A stretch of 37,739 bases of DNA from assembly GCA_028282105.1 (NCBI GenBank), contig JANQIO010000121.1, positions 1 to 37,739 of the forward strand, in the 5' to 3' direction. How positions within the stretch are numbered: the stretch's first letter is position 1; each line of letters starts with the position of its first letter. The stretch comes from Halieaceae bacterium. Lineage in GTDB: Bacteria > Pseudomonadota > Gammaproteobacteria > Pseudomonadales > Halieaceae. The notes beneath the pieces are model-generated. The model saw only the letters and a program-made list of their open reading frames with translations. It searched no databases and had not been told where the DNA came from. The position numbers and the translations under genes were made by a program. This document shows, piece after piece, positions 1 through 9,672 of this stretch.

Positions 1-266
1 TTCATGGCTTCGCGGCCCAGGTGGGCGTTGCCGAGTCCGGCGGCGAGGATGGCGCCCAGCGGCGAGGAAGCGCGCAGGGTGCGCAGCTTCTGGGCGTCCA
101 TTTCATTGTTCTTGAGCTGGGTCCAGACCCGGGCCAGCAGGTGCGGCGGCGAGATCTTGTCGGCGTTGAGATGCAGCAGGCGCTCGCCACAAATTCCAAC
201 AGCGACTACAGAGCAGAGCAGTATCGGCAGCATCAACCACCCGCCCGCCGTTACTATTTCCAGCAC
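1..266 (-). CDS. ExbB/TolQ/MotA-family proton channel protein, N-terminal part
   Basis: The gene runs off the left edge, so only about the first 88 residues are visible. The start is GTG at 266: an in-frame TAA lies just upstream, and a GAGG ribosome binding site sits 9 bases before the GTG. The N-terminus has an AGGW motif followed by one hydrophobic segment (about residues 8-28) and then a charged cytoplasmic stretch ending in a LGxExM-like region, the usual opening of ExbB/TolQ-type inner-membrane subunits. These proteins form proton channels with ExbD/TolR partners that energise outer-membrane processes. It follows comEC by 19 bases on the same strand; in Pseudomonas (from memory) an exbB-like gene also sits next to comEC. 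An exbD partner would be expected just outside the window. Whether it serves TonB-type transport or another function cannot be told from this fragment. Confidence 0.85.
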   Translation of the reverse strand, partial: MLEIVTAGGWLMLPILLCSVVAVGICGERLLHLNADKISPPHLLARVWTQLKNNEMDAQKLRTLRASSPLGAILAAGLGNAHLGREAM

Positions 267-285
267 CTGGCGTTACCTCACACGG

Positions 286-2598
286 TCATTCAACTTGAGC
301 GCCATTATACGCAGCGGAACAGGCAGTGGAAGCTGGCGCAGCCCAGTAGAACCGGCGTTTGTGACGCCAGCCGGAAACCGATGCAATCGCCCCCGGCCGA
401 AGGCGAACCAGCACGGCGCCCTGCTCCGCCGTATCGCAGGCAACCAGCCCAAATGCCGCCAGCCGGCGAGTCACCAACGGGTGGGGATGGCCGAAGCGGT
501 TGCGATAGCCGCGGCTCAGCAACACCAGTGACGGGTTCACCGCAGCCAGCAGTGCGCTGCTGCTGGAGGAGCGGCTGCCATGGTGCGGCAGCACCAGCAG
601 ATCCGCCGCCAGCGCGCTTCGCTGAGCTCGCAGCAGCCGGTGCTCGACGACGGACTCGATGTCGCCGGGCAGCAGGATGCCCAGCTCGCCATACTGCAGT
701 CGCAGCACGCAGGAGCGGTTATTGCCCTGCCCCTCCTGGTCCTGCGGCCACAGCACCTCAATAGCCAGCGCACCGAGCTGGCGAGTCTGTCCGGCCAGGC
801 ACAAGGCCTGCGCCGGCAGCTCGACGGGCAGGGCCTCTCCCAACCAGGTCTCCAGCACCGGGAAACGCCGGGCAACGGCCTGGGCGCCGCTGGCGTGGTC
901 ATTGTCGCCGTGGCTGATCACCAGCAGGTCGATCTGTTCAACCCCGCGGGATTCCAGGAAAGGGATCAACACCCCGGTGGCCATGTTCGGCCCTGCCGGG
1001 TCGCCGGCGCCGGTGTCGTAGACCAGGGTGTGCTGCCCCTGCAGCACCACCAGCGCCAGCCCCTGGCCCACGTCCAGCAACCAGAGTTCGAGCACATCCC
1101 GCCTGGGATTCGGCGCATGCGTGAGCAAGGCCAGGCCGATCCAGGCGATAGCCAGCCAGCGCAGCGGCAGTGCCCGGTGGGCTATCAACAACAGCAGACC
1201 GATGGCGAGGCCAGGCAGTTGCCAGGGACTCGGGCGCAGTTCCAGCCAGAGAGGAAGCTGCGACGACAGGGCAGCATCCAGTGCGAAGAAGCCGGTCACC
1301 GGCAGGGATGCCAACGGCCAGATAACGGAGGTGCCGTCCCAGGGTGCGGGCAACGGCGCCAGCATCGCACCCAGCAGAGACAGCGGCGCCAGCCACAGGC
1401 TCAATACCGGCACGGCCACCAGGTTGGCCAGCGGCGCCAGCCAGCCCAGCCCGCCGAACCAGGCGCTGGCCAGCACGCCCATGGCCGGCGCCAGGACTAG
1501 CTGCAGGCCCAGCACCAGTCGCCAGCCCTGCAAGGCCGGCTGCATATGGCGCAGGTAGAAGATCAGCGCCACCGCCGCAAAAGACAGCCAGAACCCGGCA
1601 CTGTGCGTCGCCAGCGGATCCAGCAGGGCCACTCCCAGCAGTGCGGCCGACAGGCTGCGGGTGGGGGCTACCCGGCGACCCGCCAGGGCCACCAGTTGCA
1701 CACTGGCCAGCATCACCAGGGCGCGCTGGGTCGGCAGGGCAAAACCCGCCAGCGCGCTGTAGGCCAGGGCCAGGGCCGCCGCCAGCAGATGCGCCGCGCG
1801 ACGATTCACCAGCCGCCCCAGCAGAAAGCCGATGCCCGCCACCAGACCCACATGCAGCCCGGAAATCACTACCAGGTGATTGAGTCCATAGCGCTGGAAC
1901 TGTTGCCAGCGCTGCTGGCTGATGCCGCTGCGATCACCGTTGGCCAAGGCCAGCAGCACGCCGCCCACGTCGGGGTCCGCGATACTGCGCCGCAGGCTAT
2001 CCGCCACCGCCTGGCGCCAGCCCTGCCAGCCCGCAAAAACCGTTGGCAGGGCCTTGAGCTCGCTGTCGCGCAGGTAGCCGGTGGCTGCGAATCGGTGGCG
2101 GGCCAGCCAGGCCTCGTAATTGAAGCTACCCGGATTGGCGAGCCCCCGGGGCCGCTTGAGCTTTAGTTCACCGCGCCAGCGCTGGCCGGCCCGCAGCGGC
2201 TGCGCGCCGTAGTAGGACAGCAGCGCCCTGCCGATATCGCGCCGGCAGTGAGGCGCGGATTGCGGGCAGTCGATAAGTTCGACCCGCGCTGCGAAACGCT
2301 GGCGCAGCGCACCTCGGTTGGCGCGCCGCTGGGGCGGCTCGAGAACCGTGATGCGCGCCTCCAGAACAGTCGCTTCCAGTGCCGCCGGAAGCTGCTGGGC
2401 CAGCAGGCTCAAACCCCAATGGCAGCCCCAGGCCAGGCCCAGCGCGAGACAGCCGGCCAGCGGCGCTAACACCGGCGCCAGCCGCCGCAACAGCAGACAG
2501 CCAAAAGCCGCCAGCAGGGGCAACAAGGGGCTGGGTAGTGTCGGCATCCAGCCGCTCAGGAACACGCCCACGGCGCTTACAATCATCCATGATTGCAT
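286..2598 (-). CDS. comEC: ComEC/Rec2-family DNA-uptake channel protein
   Basis: Protein of about 770 residues. ComEC is the inner-membrane channel that passes single-stranded DNA into the cytoplasm during natural transformation. The N-terminal half is rich in transmembrane segments (several helices within residues 1-80, then a competence domain with many helices between about 210 and 500). The C-terminal part is a metallo-beta-lactamase-like domain with the metal-binding motif HGDNDHASG near residue 565, then LPGD and LPHHGS motifs. A more upstream in-frame ATG at 2640 exists, but the ATG at 2598 is preferred because it starts directly before the hydrophobic N-terminal segment. Divergent from the DUF2062 gene; followed by the exbB-like gene. 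All key motifs are intact and the length is normal, so the gene looks functional. Presence alone does not show that the organism is naturally competent. Confidence 0.93.
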   Translation of the reverse strand: MQSWMIVSAVGVFLSGWMPTLPSPLLPLLAAFGCLLLRRLAPVLAPLAGCLALGLAWGCHWGLSLLAQQLPAALEATVLEARITVLEPPQRRANRGALRQRFAARVELIDCPQSAPHCRRDIGRALLSYYGAQPLRAGQRWRGELKLKRPRGLANPGSFNYEAWLARHRFAATGYLRDSELKALPTVFAGWQGWRQAVADSLRRSIADPDVGGVLLALANGDRSGISQQRWQQFQRYGLNHLVVISGLHVGLVAGIGFLLGRLVNRRAAHLLAAALALAYSALAGFALPTQRALVMLASVQLVALAGRRVAPTRSLSAALLGVALLDPLATHSAGFWLSFAAVALIFYLRHMQPALQGWRLVLGLQLVLAPAMGVLASAWFGGLGWLAPLANLVAVPVLSLWLAPLSLLGAMLAPLPAPWDGTSVIWPLASLPVTGFFALDAALSSQLPLWLELRPSPWQLPGLAIGLLLLIAHRALPLRWLAIAWIGLALLTHAPNPRRDVLELWLLDVGQGLALVVLQGQHTLVYDTGAGDPAGPNMATGVLIPFLESRGVEQIDLLVISHGDNDHASGAQAVARRFPVLETWLGEALPVELPAQALCLAGQTRQLGALAIEVLWPQDQEGQGNNRSCVLRLQYGELGILLPGDIESVVEHRLLRAQRSALAADLLVLPHHGSRSSSSSALLAAVNPSLVLLSRGYRNRFGHPHPLVTRRLAAFGLVACDTAEQGAVLVRLRPGAIASVSGWRHKRRFYWAAPASTACSAAYNGAQVE
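304..331 (-). promoter_or_regulatory. Predicted sigma-70 promoter for the exbB-like gene
   Basis: On the minus strand TTCCAC (331-326, 4/6 match to the -35 consensus) is followed after 16 bases by a perfect TATAAT (309-304). The predicted start of transcription lies about 30 bases before the GTG at 266. The promoter sits inside the last codons of comEC, which would let the exbB-like operon be expressed independently of comEC. This is a motif match only. Confidence 0.5.
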
Positions 2599-2685
2599 TA
2601 AAATTAGCCGCCTTTGCTCCTCTCGTGGACCGGGGAGCACAGGCTCGATTCAAGCACAGCACCAGGAGCGCTGCCAGCGCGGCCC

Positions 2686-3312
2686 ATGCCAAAAAGAACA
2701 CTCAAACGCCTGATGCCCACACCACGCAGCATCAGGAACATCCGGTCCCTGCGTTTCATGGGCGACTGGCTCTACCAGCCCAACCTCTGGCATATCAATC
2801 GCAGTTCGGCTTCACGGGCGTTCTTTGTGGGCCTGTTCCTGGCTTTCCTGCCGCTGCCGATCCAGATGTTCCTGGCGGCGGGCCTGGCCTTGATGGTGCG
2901 CTGCAACCTGCCCATCGCCGTGGGCCTGTGCTGGATCAGCAACCCGCTGACCATGGCACCGCTGTACTACTTCGCCTATCGGGTGGGTGCGGCGGTGCTC
3001 GGCACCGACGCCGGCACCCTGGATTTCCAGTTGAGCTGGGAATGGCTCAGCACCAGCATGGTGGTGATCTGGCAGCCCTTTCTACTGGGCTGCCTGATTT
3101 GCGGTTTCTTCTTTGGGAGCCTGGGGTTTTTCACCATCCAGCTACTGTGGCGCTGGCAGGCGGTGCAGCGCTGGGAGGCGCGGCGCCTGCGCCGGCGGCT
3201 GGCGATCGAGAAAGCTACTCGTGACGTAGAGCGTCGGCAGGCGGCAATTGCGCAGCACGACGCGCCGGATACAGCGCCGCCAGGAAGCACAGAACCACCG
3301 CCACCCCGTTGA
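2686..3312 (+). CDS. DUF2062 domain membrane protein
   Basis: Protein of 208 residues with the DUF2062 signature: a basic N-terminus, a WxINRxSxSRAFFVG stretch, a first hydrophobic helix at about 45-70 with LPxPxQM, a WISNPLTxxPxYYFAYxxG motif, and a second long hydrophobic stretch at about 125-155. The function of the family is not known; members are small inner-membrane proteins. The start at 2686 is the first ATG before the conserved part; no strong ribosome binding site sits close to it. It is transcribed divergently from comEC, as in Pseudomonas (from memory). Its proline-rich tail of about 30 codons overlaps the 3' end of lolE on the opposite strand by 98 bases. The hydrophobic core is clearly this family; the tail is less certain. 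Confidence 0.85.
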   Translation: MPKRTLKRLMPTPRSIRNIRSLRFMGDWLYQPNLWHINRSSASRAFFVGLFLAFLPLPIQMFLAAGLALMVRCNLPIAVGLCWISNPLTMAPLYYFAYRVGAAVLGTDAGTLDFQLSWEWLSTSMVVIWQPFLLGCLICGFFFGSLGFFTIQLLWRWQAVQRWEARRLRRRLAIEKATRDVERRQAAIAQHDAPDTAPPGSTEPPPPR

Positions 3313-4444
3313 TCAGCAGTAGGTCGCGCAGCCGCAGGTCCGACGGCAGGTAGCCGATCGGATAGACGTCGGTGTCCAGGAAGCGTACCCCCAGCCAGCT
3401 CTCCAGGGCCGCCACGAAGTCGGTCACCCCCAGGCTGGCCAGCACGCCCAGGGCGCTGCCCAGCACCGTGCCGGCCAGCGCAATCAACAGTCCCTGGCGC
3501 AGGAAGATGCCGCTGATATCCCCCGGCCGCGCGCCCTGGGCACGCAGAATGGCGATGTCGGCGCGCTTGTCCACCACCACCAGCACCAGCGACGACACCA
3601 CGTTGAAGGCGGCGATGGCGATAATCGACAGCAGCAGCAGGATGACCAGGTCGCGGGACATTTGAATGGCGGCGTAGAGGTTGCCGTGGGTCTGGGTCCA
3701 GTCGGTGGCATAGAAACCCGGCGGCAGCACGTTCACCAGCTCCCAGCCCATGCGCGGGGCCGCAAACACATCGTCCACCGCCACCCGGAAGCCGTGCACA
3801 CCGCCGTCGGTGTCCGCCAGCTCACCGGCCTGGGCCAGGTGGATCACCGCCAGGGATTCATCCAGCTCGGTGCCGCTGGCGACGATGCCCGCCAGCCGGA
3901 AAGCCTGGAAGCGCGCCGACTGGCCGCCACCCCTGGGCACGATCAGGGTCAGGCTATCGCCCACCGCCACCGCCAGTCGCGTTGCCAGGGCGGCACCCAG
4001 CAACAGGCCCTGGGGGTCATTGGCAAAGGCCTGCAGTGCCGCGGGGGCCAGCGCCCGCTGCAGGCCCGGCAGCGCCCGCTGGCGCTCCAGGTCGATGCCC
4101 TGCACCAGGGTGGTTTCGATGGCGAGATCCCGCACCAGCATGCCCTGCACTTCCACAAAGGGCGCCGCGGCGCGAACCCCCGGTACGGCCTCGATGTCTG
4201 CCGCATAGGCCTGCCAGTCATCCACTGGCCCCCAGCTTTTCACCGTGAGCTGGGGCACCAGGGCAAGGATGTTGTCGCGCATCTCCCGGTCGAAGCCGTT
4301 CATCACCGACAGCACCAGGATCAACAGCGCGATGGCCAGCACCATGCCCAGCACCGAGAGCATGGACAGGAAGCTAGACAGGTAGCCGCCGCGCCCACCC
4401 AGTGTGTAGCGCGCCGCGACCCGCAGCAGTTCAGCGGAGCGCAC
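3215..4444 (-). CDS. lolE: Lipoprotein-releasing ABC transporter permease LolE
   Basis: Protein of 409 residues. One of two permeases of LolCDE, the inner-membrane ABC transporter that extracts outer-membrane lipoproteins and hands them to LolA. It has one N-terminal helix (about 25-48) with the LSVMNGFxxE(M/L)R motif, a large periplasmic domain (about 50-260), then three C-terminal helices and a closing ALYPARRAA...PADALRHE motif typical of the FtsX-like permease domain. Last gene of lolC-lolD-lolE; it overlaps lolD by 14 bases, so the genes are probably translationally coupled. LolC and LolE are homologous; I assign LolE because of the third position in the operon and the lack of the proline-bounded hook segment seen in the upstream gene. 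The 3' end overlaps the convergent DUF2062 gene. Confidence 0.88.
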   Translation of the reverse strand: MRSAELLRVAARYTLGGRGGYLSSFLSMLSVLGMVLAIALLILVLSVMNGFDREMRDNILALVPQLTVKSWGPVDDWQAYAADIEAVPGVRAAAPFVEVQGMLVRDLAIETTLVQGIDLERQRALPGLQRALAPAALQAFANDPQGLLLGAALATRLAVAVGDSLTLIVPRGGGQSARFQAFRLAGIVASGTELDESLAVIHLAQAGELADTDGGVHGFRVAVDDVFAAPRMGWELVNVLPPGFYATDWTQTHGNLYAAIQMSRDLVILLLLSIIAIAAFNVVSSLVLVVVDKRADIAILRAQGARPGDISGIFLRQGLLIALAGTVLGSALGVLASLGVTDFVAALESWLGVRFLDTDVYPIGYLPSDLRLRDLLLINGVAVVLCFLAALYPARRAAQLPPADALRHE

Positions 4445-5147
4445 TGCCCTGCTCGCTCACCGGGTCGCGGGCTTCCAGGTGGCCACGGGTGAGTTCGTAG
4501 ACGCGGTCCATGTGGGCGGCGATGCCAGCGTCGTGGGTCACTACCACGAAACTGGCCGTGGTGGCGGTCTTGAGGCGATCAATCAGGCCCAGCACCTGAG
4601 CCGCCGCGCCCGGGTCGAGGTTGCCGGTGGGCTCATCCATCAACACGCAGGCGGGCTCCATCACCAGCGCACGGGCGATGGCCACCCGCTGGCGCTCACC
4701 GCCGGATAACTGGCCCGGCCGGTGCGACAGGCGCTCACTGAGGCCCACCTCTGCCAGCAGTTCAGACGCCCTCGCCTCCGCCTGCCGACGACCGGCGCCG
4801 CTGATCATCAGCGGCATGGCGACATTTTCACAGGCGCTGAATTCCGGCAGCAGGTGGTGAAACTGGTAGACAAAGCCGAGCTGTCGATTGCGCAGCTCGC
4901 AGCGTTGCTGTTCGTCGATGGCGGCCAGGTCCTGGCCCTGCATCAGCACCTGGCCGGCGCTCGGCAGGTCCAGGCCGCCCAGCAGGTTGAGCAGGGTCGA
5001 CTTGCCGCTGCCGGAGGCGCCGACGATGGCCACCTTGGCGGAGGGCGGCAGGCTGAATTCGACGTCCTTGAGCACGTCTACTTCCAGCGAGCCGTCGCGG
5101 TAGGTGCGGCACAGCCCGCGGCATTCCAGCACCGGCGCTTCACTCAT
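4431..5147 (-). CDS. lolD: Lipoprotein-releasing ABC transporter ATPase LolD
   Basis: Protein of 238 residues, the normal LolD length. It supplies ATP hydrolysis for LolCDE, releasing lipoproteins from the inner membrane. Motifs in order: Walker [10 protein letters not shown] (about 43-51), a Q-loop in [12 protein letters not shown], the ABC signature [15 protein letters not shown] (about 147-161), Walker [12 protein letters not shown] (about 168-178) and the switch histidine in VVTHD. The [20 protein letters not shown] stretch is characteristic of LolD within the MacB/FtsE-like group. The ATG at 5147 overlaps the end of lolC by 8 bases and the gene overlaps lolE by 14, so all three are one translational unit. 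Confidence 0.95.
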   Translation of the reverse strand: MSEAPVLECRGLCRTYRDGSLEVDVLKDVEFSLPPSAKVAIVGASGSGKSTLLNLLGGLDLPSAGQVLMQGQDLAAIDEQQRCELRNRQLGFVYQFHHLLPEFSACENVAMPLMISGAGRRQAEARASELLAEVGLSERLSHRPGQLSGGERQRVAIARALVMEPACVLMDEPTGNLDPGAAAQVLGLIDRLKTATTASFVVVTHDAGIAAHMDRVYELTRGHLEARDPVSEQGSALR

Positions 5148-6393
5148 AGCGCAGCACCTCGGCGGGAGCCACCCGGGCGGCCCGCCAGGCGGGGAACAGG
5201 GTAGCCAGCAGACTCAGGACCAGGGCCAGCCCGGCGACTCTCACAACGTCCTGCCACTGTAACCGCGACGGCAGGTCGGAGATGAAATACACCTCAGGAT
5301 TGAACAGCTTGGTGCCGGAAATGCTCTCCAGAAACAGGGTGACTTCGCTGATGTTGAGTGCCAGGGCGATGCCAATGACGCTGCCGGCGGCAATGCCGAT
5401 ACCCGCCAGCAGCAGGCCCTGGGACATGAAAATGGCCATGATCGAACCGGCCCGGGCGCCCATGGTCCGCAGCACGGCAATATCCGAGCGCTTGTCGGTC
5501 ACCGCCATGGTCAGCGTGGAGACGATATTGAAGGCAGCTACCGCTACGACACTCAGCAGCAGCACGGTCATCATGGTCTTTTCCATTCTTATCGCCGCGA
5601 AGAGATTTCCCTGGCTCAGGGACCAGTCGCGGGCCTGGTAGTCGCCATCGAGGCCGGCATTGAGCGCGGCAGCGGTAGCGGGCGCCTGGTACAGATCTTC
5701 CAGCTCCACCCGCAGACCCTGCACCCTGTCGCCCAGCCCCAGCAGGCGCTGGCCACCCTCGAGGCTGATGTAGGCCTGGCTGCTATCGAGCTGGGCGCCA
5801 ATCTCGAACACCCCCACCACGGTCAGGCGCTTGCTGCGGGGAAAACTGCCCAGGGGAGTGATAGTCAGCCGCGGCACGGTCAGTTCCACACTGTCACCGA
5901 CCGCCACACCCAGGCTGCGGGCCAGCAGCGCACCGAGCACCACGCCGTAGCGTTGCTCGGCCAGGGCATCAAAGCTGCCGGCGCGCATATAGCCGGCCAC
6001 ATCGGATACAGCCTGTTCGGCAATGGGATCGATAGCGGTCAATTGCACACCGCGCACCAGCCGCTGGCTGGCGAGCAGCGCCTTGCCGCGGATGTAGGGC
6101 GCCGAGGCCAGCACGCCGGGCTGCTCGCCGACCTGGGCGGCCAGCGCCTGCCAGTTTGCGATGGGTTCGCTGGATTCCACCTGCACATGAGGCACCAGGG
6201 AGAGAATGCGATCGCGGAGCTCGCCGGCAAAGCCGTTCATGACCGACAACACCGTGATCAGGCTGGCGACGCCGAGGGCCATGCCGATCAGAGACACCAT
6301 GCTCACCACGCCAACAAAGCGGTTGCCGCCACGGCTGAAGGTATAGCGCATGCCAATATGCAGGGGCAGCCGATCGCGAATAGACAGGCTCAA
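5140..6393 (-). CDS. lolC: Lipoprotein-releasing ABC transporter permease LolC
   Basis: Protein of 417 residues. First permease of LolCDE and, in the Escherichia coli system, the subunit whose periplasmic hook recruits LolA. An RYxFSRGGNRF N-terminus is followed by helix 1 (about 25-48) with LSVMNGFAGELRDRI, a periplasmic domain, and three C-terminal helices ending [18 protein letters not shown]. The segment TPLGSFPRSKR (about 195-205) resembles the proline-bounded hook of LolC. The conserved GNLFAAIRMEKTMM motif precedes helix 2. The gene begins 65 bases after nqrM on the same strand, so it might be read through from the nqr operon; a TATGAT sequence (6435-6430) in the gap may be its own -10 box. 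LolC versus LolE naming rests on gene order and this hook. Confidence 0.9.
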   Translation of the reverse strand: MSLSIRDRLPLHIGMRYTFSRGGNRFVGVVSMVSLIGMALGVASLITVLSVMNGFAGELRDRILSLVPHVQVESSEPIANWQALAAQVGEQPGVLASAPYIRGKALLASQRLVRGVQLTAIDPIAEQAVSDVAGYMRAGSFDALAEQRYGVVLGALLARSLGVAVGDSVELTVPRLTITPLGSFPRSKRLTVVGVFEIGAQLDSSQAYISLEGGQRLLGLGDRVQGLRVELEDLYQAPATAAALNAGLDGDYQARDWSLSQGNLFAAIRMEKTMMTVLLLSVVAVAAFNIVSTLTMAVTDKRSDIAVLRTMGARAGSIMAIFMSQGLLLAGIGIAAGSVIGIALALNISEVTLFLESISGTKLFNPEVYFISDLPSRLQWQDVVRVAGLALVLSLLATLFPAWRAARVAPAEVLRYE

Positions 6394-6458
6394 AAGGGCT
6401 CCAGGAAGGTCCAGAGTATGTGCGCGGCCATCATAACAAACCGCGGAGGCGGAGTGGC

Positions 6459-6722
6459 TTAACGGCGGCCGTGGTCGTCGGCGTTATAGAAATTCGAGGG
6501 CTGGTCTTCCTCGAACAGGCCGGCGGCGATACCGGCCTGATTGCGAGTTTCCTCTTCACAGACCTGCGGGTTGCCGCCGCAAATCTCGCAGGCCTGGTCC
6601 AGGCCCAGGGCACCGATGCCACCACAGGAGCCCTTGATGGGCTTGTTGGAAAAGATCACGCCCACGGCCATACCGGCAATGACGAGTCCGAAAACGAGTG
6701 CTGCGAAAAGGAAAGTAGCCAT
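6459..6722 (-). CDS. nqrM: Na+-NQR iron-sulfur maturation protein NqrM
   Basis: Protein of 87 residues of the NqrM (DUF539) family, required to place iron in the intramembrane cysteine site formed by NqrD and NqrE. One N-terminal transmembrane helix (about 3-24) with GMAVGVIF, then KPIKGSCGG, and a cysteine set C-x12-C-x2-C-x6-C between about residues 33 and 55, which is the family hallmark. Last gene of the nqr-apbE cluster, 47 bases after apbE. The C-terminal tail ([13 protein letters not shown]) is acidic, as in other family members. The match is strong because of both the cysteine pattern and the gene context. Confidence 0.93.
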   Translation of the reverse strand: MATFLFAALVFGLVIAGMAVGVIFSNKPIKGSCGGIGALGLDQACEICGGNPQVCEEETRNQAGIAAGLFEEDQPSNFYNADDHGRR

Positions 6723-6769
6723 AGCTGTGATGTTACTGGAATCTCCTTACTTAATCGATGCTGCGCGGC

Positions 6770-7831
6770 CTACTCAATGGTCTGCAACAGGGGCGCCATG
6801 GCCGGCGTGCTGCTGGCCCGGAAGCCGTCGCCATCGCGACTGATAAGATAGACCGCCAATTCTTCGCTAAGTGCCGTTTCCATGGCGCGCTCGGTGCCAA
6901 GCACGGTGAGCGCAGTGGCCCAGGCATCGGCCATGGTGGCGCTCTCGTGAATCACGGTCACCGACACCAGGTCGTGTCGCACCGGTGCGCCACTGCGCGG
7001 GTCGATGGTATGGGAGTAGCGCACGCCATCGACTTCAAAAAAGTTGCGGTAATCGCCGGAGGTCGCAACCGCAGCGTTGTGCAGGGTCACGGCCACCTGG
7101 GCCGAGCGCTCACCGGGTTGGGGCTTCTCCACGGCAATCCGCCAGGGTTCGTTGCGCGGGTTGAGGCCCGACACGCGAATCTCGCCGCCGATCTCCACCA
7201 GGTAGCGGTCGATACCCTGCTGCTCCAGCCAGGCCGCCACCCGATCTACCCCATAACCCTTGGCGATCGAGGAGAAATCCACCGCCATGGCGGCGGGCTT
7301 GCGCAGGGCCGGTGTGTCGCGGTCGAAATCCAGGCGCTGCTGGCCGACGGCCTCGCGCGCCGCGGCGATGGCCGCGGCGTCCGGCACCTCATCGCCCATC
7401 GTGGTTCCAAAGCCCCACAGGTCCACCAGCGGCGCCACCGTGACATCGTAGGCGCCGCCGCTTGCAGCGCTGATCGCCCGCGACAATTCAAACACTTCGG
7501 CAAAGTCGCGGCTGACTTTGAACCACTCACCCGCCGGTGCCGCGTTGAAGGCGGTGATTTCGGAGTCCTCGCGCCAGGTAGACATGCTGGCGTTAACCGC
7601 TTCCAGCACCGCCTCGACGCCGATGTGCACGTCTTCCGGCACCGGGTGGTCGCTGCCGGATAGCCAGGTGATGTTATAGCGAGTGCCCATGGTGGCGCCG
7701 GTAAGACGCAGGGTTTCCGGGGGAGGCTCGGCGCAGCCGACAAGCAGGCCCAGCACCAGCGCTGTTAACGGCCCTAAAAACAGAAAAGCCGGCGACCAGC
7801 GCCGGCTTTCGCTGTGGTGCTTGAGGATCAT
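6770..7831 (-). CDS. apbE: FAD:protein FMN transferase ApbE (lipoprotein)
   Basis: Protein of 353 residues. It transfers FMN from FAD to a threonine of NqrB and NqrC, making their covalent flavins. A basic N-terminus (KHHSESRRW) and hydrophobic stretch end in the lipobox LVGC with the lipidated cysteine at residue 33, so the enzyme is probably anchored on the periplasmic side. Family motifs: [12 protein letters not shown] just after the lipobox, [11 protein letters not shown] (flavin site), the IGGEIRVSG stretch, [10 protein letters not shown], and [11 protein letters not shown] with the metal-binding aspartate. Its ATG overlaps the nqrF stop by 4 bases, which suggests translational coupling. 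Association with nqr makes Na+-NQR the likely main substrate. Confidence 0.95.
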   Translation of the reverse strand: MILKHHSESRRWSPAFLFLGPLTALVLGLLVGCAEPPPETLRLTGATMGTRYNITWLSGSDHPVPEDVHIGVEAVLEAVNASMSTWREDSEITAFNAAPAGEWFKVSRDFAEVFELSRAISAASGGAYDVTVAPLVDLWGFGTTMGDEVPDAAAIAAAREAVGQQRLDFDRDTPALRKPAAMAVDFSSIAKGYGVDRVAAWLEQQGIDRYLVEIGGEIRVSGLNPRNEPWRIAVEKPQPGERSAQVAVTLHNAAVATSGDYRNFFEVDGVRYSHTIDPRSGAPVRHDLVSVTVIHESATMADAWATALTVLGTERAMETALSEELAVYLISRDGDGFRASSTPAMAPLLQTIE

Positions 7832-9048
7832 CCGCCGAAGTCGTCGAGCATGATGTTTTCAGGCTCCACACCCAGGTCGGTGAGCATGGAGATCACCGCC
7901 GCGTTCATCATGGGCGGGCCGCACATATAGAACTCGCAGTCCTCGGGCGCGGGGTGGTCCTTCAGGTACTGCTCGTACAGCACGTTGTGGATGAAGCCCG
8001 TGAGGCCGTCCCAGTTGTCTTCGGGCTGCGGGTCGGACAGGGCCACATGCCACTGGAAGTTGTCGTTCTCCGACTGCAGGCCGTCGTACTCGTCCTCGTA
8101 GAACATTTCGCGCAGGGAGCGGGCCCCGTACCAGAAGCTGATCTTGCGATCGCTGTGCAGGCGCTTGAGCTGGTCAAACAGGTGTGAACGCATCGGCGCC
8201 ATACCCGCACCACCGCCAATGAACACCATCTCCGCCGGGGTTTCCTTGGCGAAGAACTCGCCAAAGGGACCGTACACTTTCACCTTGTCGCCAGGCTTCA
8301 GGTTGAAGACCCAGGACGACATGATGCCGGGCGGAATACCCTCGCTACCGGGCGGCGGTGTGGCCACACGGATGTTGAACTTCACGATGCCCTTCTCTTC
8401 CGGGTAGTTGGCCATGGAGTAGGCGCGGATGGTGGTTTCCTTGCACTCGCTCTCCAGCTTGAAAAAGCCGAAGCGTTCCCAGTCGCCGCGGTACTCTTCC
8501 TCGATTTCGAAGTCCGAGTACTTCACGTGATGGGGCGGGCACTCGAGCTGCACATAGCCGCCGGCGCGGAAGTCGACGTTCTCGCCTTCCGGCAGCTTCA
8601 GGGTGAGTTCCTTGATAAAGGTGGCCACGTTGGGATTGGAGACCACCTCGCACTCCCACTGCTTGACGCCAAAAACTTCTTCGGGCACCTCGATCTTCAT
8701 GTCCTGCTTGACCGGGGTCTGGCAGGACAGGCGCCAGCCCTCGCCGGCCTCGCGGCGGGTGAAGTGGGATTCCTCGGTGGGCAGCATGGCGCCGCCGCCT
8801 TCGTTGACGATGCACTTGCACTGAGCGCAGGTACCACCGCCGCCACAGGCAGAGGCGAGGAACACGTCGTTGGCCGACAGGGTTTGCAGCAGCTTGTCGC
8901 CCGCCGGCACCTTGATCTCTCTCTCGCCGTTAATGAGGATCGTCACATCACCGGTGGCGACCAGTCGCGAGCGCGCCACCAGGATGAGGGCGACCAGCGC
9001 CAGCACCACCGCGGTAAACATCACGACACCAAAAACAATGGTTTCCAT
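7828..9048 (-). CDS. nqrF: Na+-NQR subunit F (NADH dehydrogenase, FAD and [2Fe-2S])
   Basis: Protein of 406 residues, the usual length. NqrF is the electron entry point of Na+-NQR: it oxidises NADH and passes electrons through FAD and a [2Fe-2S] centre. One N-terminal membrane helix (about 3-27), then a ferredoxin domain with [13 protein letters not shown] (about 69-81) and the fourth cysteine in LSCQTP, followed by an FAD domain with RAYSMANYP and an NADH domain with [12 protein letters not shown] and YMCGPPMMN. It ends with the conserved LDDFGG. It starts 15 bases after nqrE and overlaps apbE by 4. Confidence 0.97.
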   Translation of the reverse strand: METIVFGVVMFTAVVLALVALILVARSRLVATGDVTILINGEREIKVPAGDKLLQTLSANDVFLASACGGGGTCAQCKCIVNEGGGAMLPTEESHFTRREAGEGWRLSCQTPVKQDMKIEVPEEVFGVKQWECEVVSNPNVATFIKELTLKLPEGENVDFRAGGYVQLECPPHHVKYSDFEIEEEYRGDWERFGFFKLESECKETTIRAYSMANYPEEKGIVKFNIRVATPPPGSEGIPPGIMSSWVFNLKPGDKVKVYGPFGEFFAKETPAEMVFIGGGAGMAPMRSHLFDQLKRLHSDRKISFWYGARSLREMFYEDEYDGLQSENDNFQWHVALSDPQPEDNWDGLTGFIHNVLYEQYLKDHPAPEDCEFYMCGPPMMNAAVISMLTDLGVEPENIMLDDFGG

Positions 9049-9063
9049 AAAAGAACGTCCCGC

Positions 9064-9672
9064 TTACAGATCAATGCCGCCGAAGGACATGAAGCCCAAC
9101 GACATCAGTCCCACGATAATGAAGGTAATCCCCAGCCCCTGCAGGCCCTGTGGAACATCTGAATACTTTAGTTTCTCGCGAATCCCCGCCAGGGCGGTGA
9201 TCGCCAGTGCGAAACCGACGCCGGAGCCGGCGCCAAACACCAGGCTCTCGGAGAAGTTGTAGTCACGCTCCACCATGAACAGCGAGGAGCCGAGAATCGC
9301 ACAGTTCACGGTAATCAGCGGCAGGAAGACGCCGAGGGCGTTGTAGAGCGCCGGCACGTACTTGTCGAGGAACATCTCGAGGATTTGCACGATCGCCGCG
9401 ATGACGCCGATGTAGCTCAACAGGCCCAGGAAGCTCAGGTCCAGGTCCGGGAAGCCGGCCCACGCCAGTGCGCCGTCGGCCAGCAGGTAGTTGTAGATCA
9501 GGTTGTTGACCGGCACGGTAATAGTCAGCACCACCACCACGGCGATACCGAGGCCAATCGCCGCCTGGATCTTCTTGGACACGGCAATGAAGGTGCACAT
9601 ACCGAGGAAGAAGGCCAGGGCCATATTCTCGATAAATACGGCGCGGACAAACAGGCTCAGGTAATACTCCAT
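9064..9672 (-). CDS. nqrE: Na+-NQR subunit E
   Basis: Protein of 202 residues, an integral membrane subunit with six predicted helices, homologous to NqrD and to RnfA. With NqrD it holds an intramembrane iron-sulfur centre that passes electrons across the membrane. The two expected cysteines are visible: C26 in FFLGMCTF and C124 in ITVNCAILG. The first residues ([19 protein letters not shown]) are highly typical. The gene abuts nqrD with no spacer, so the two are probably coupled. Confidence 0.97.
   Translation of the reverse strand: MEYYLSLFVRAVFIENMALAFFLGMCTFIAVSKKIQAAIGLGIAVVVVLTITVPVNNLIYNYLLADGALAWAGFPDLDLSFLGLLSYIGVIAAIVQILEMFLDKYVPALYNALGVFLPLITVNCAILGSSLFMVERDYNFSESLVFGAGSGVGFALAITALAGIREKLKYSDVPQGLQGLGITFIIVGLMSLGFMSFGGIDL

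Noticed and set aside
580-1500. Plus-strand reading frame of 306 codons
   Set aside because: Antisense to comEC, Gln/His/Arg-rich shadow without domain features.
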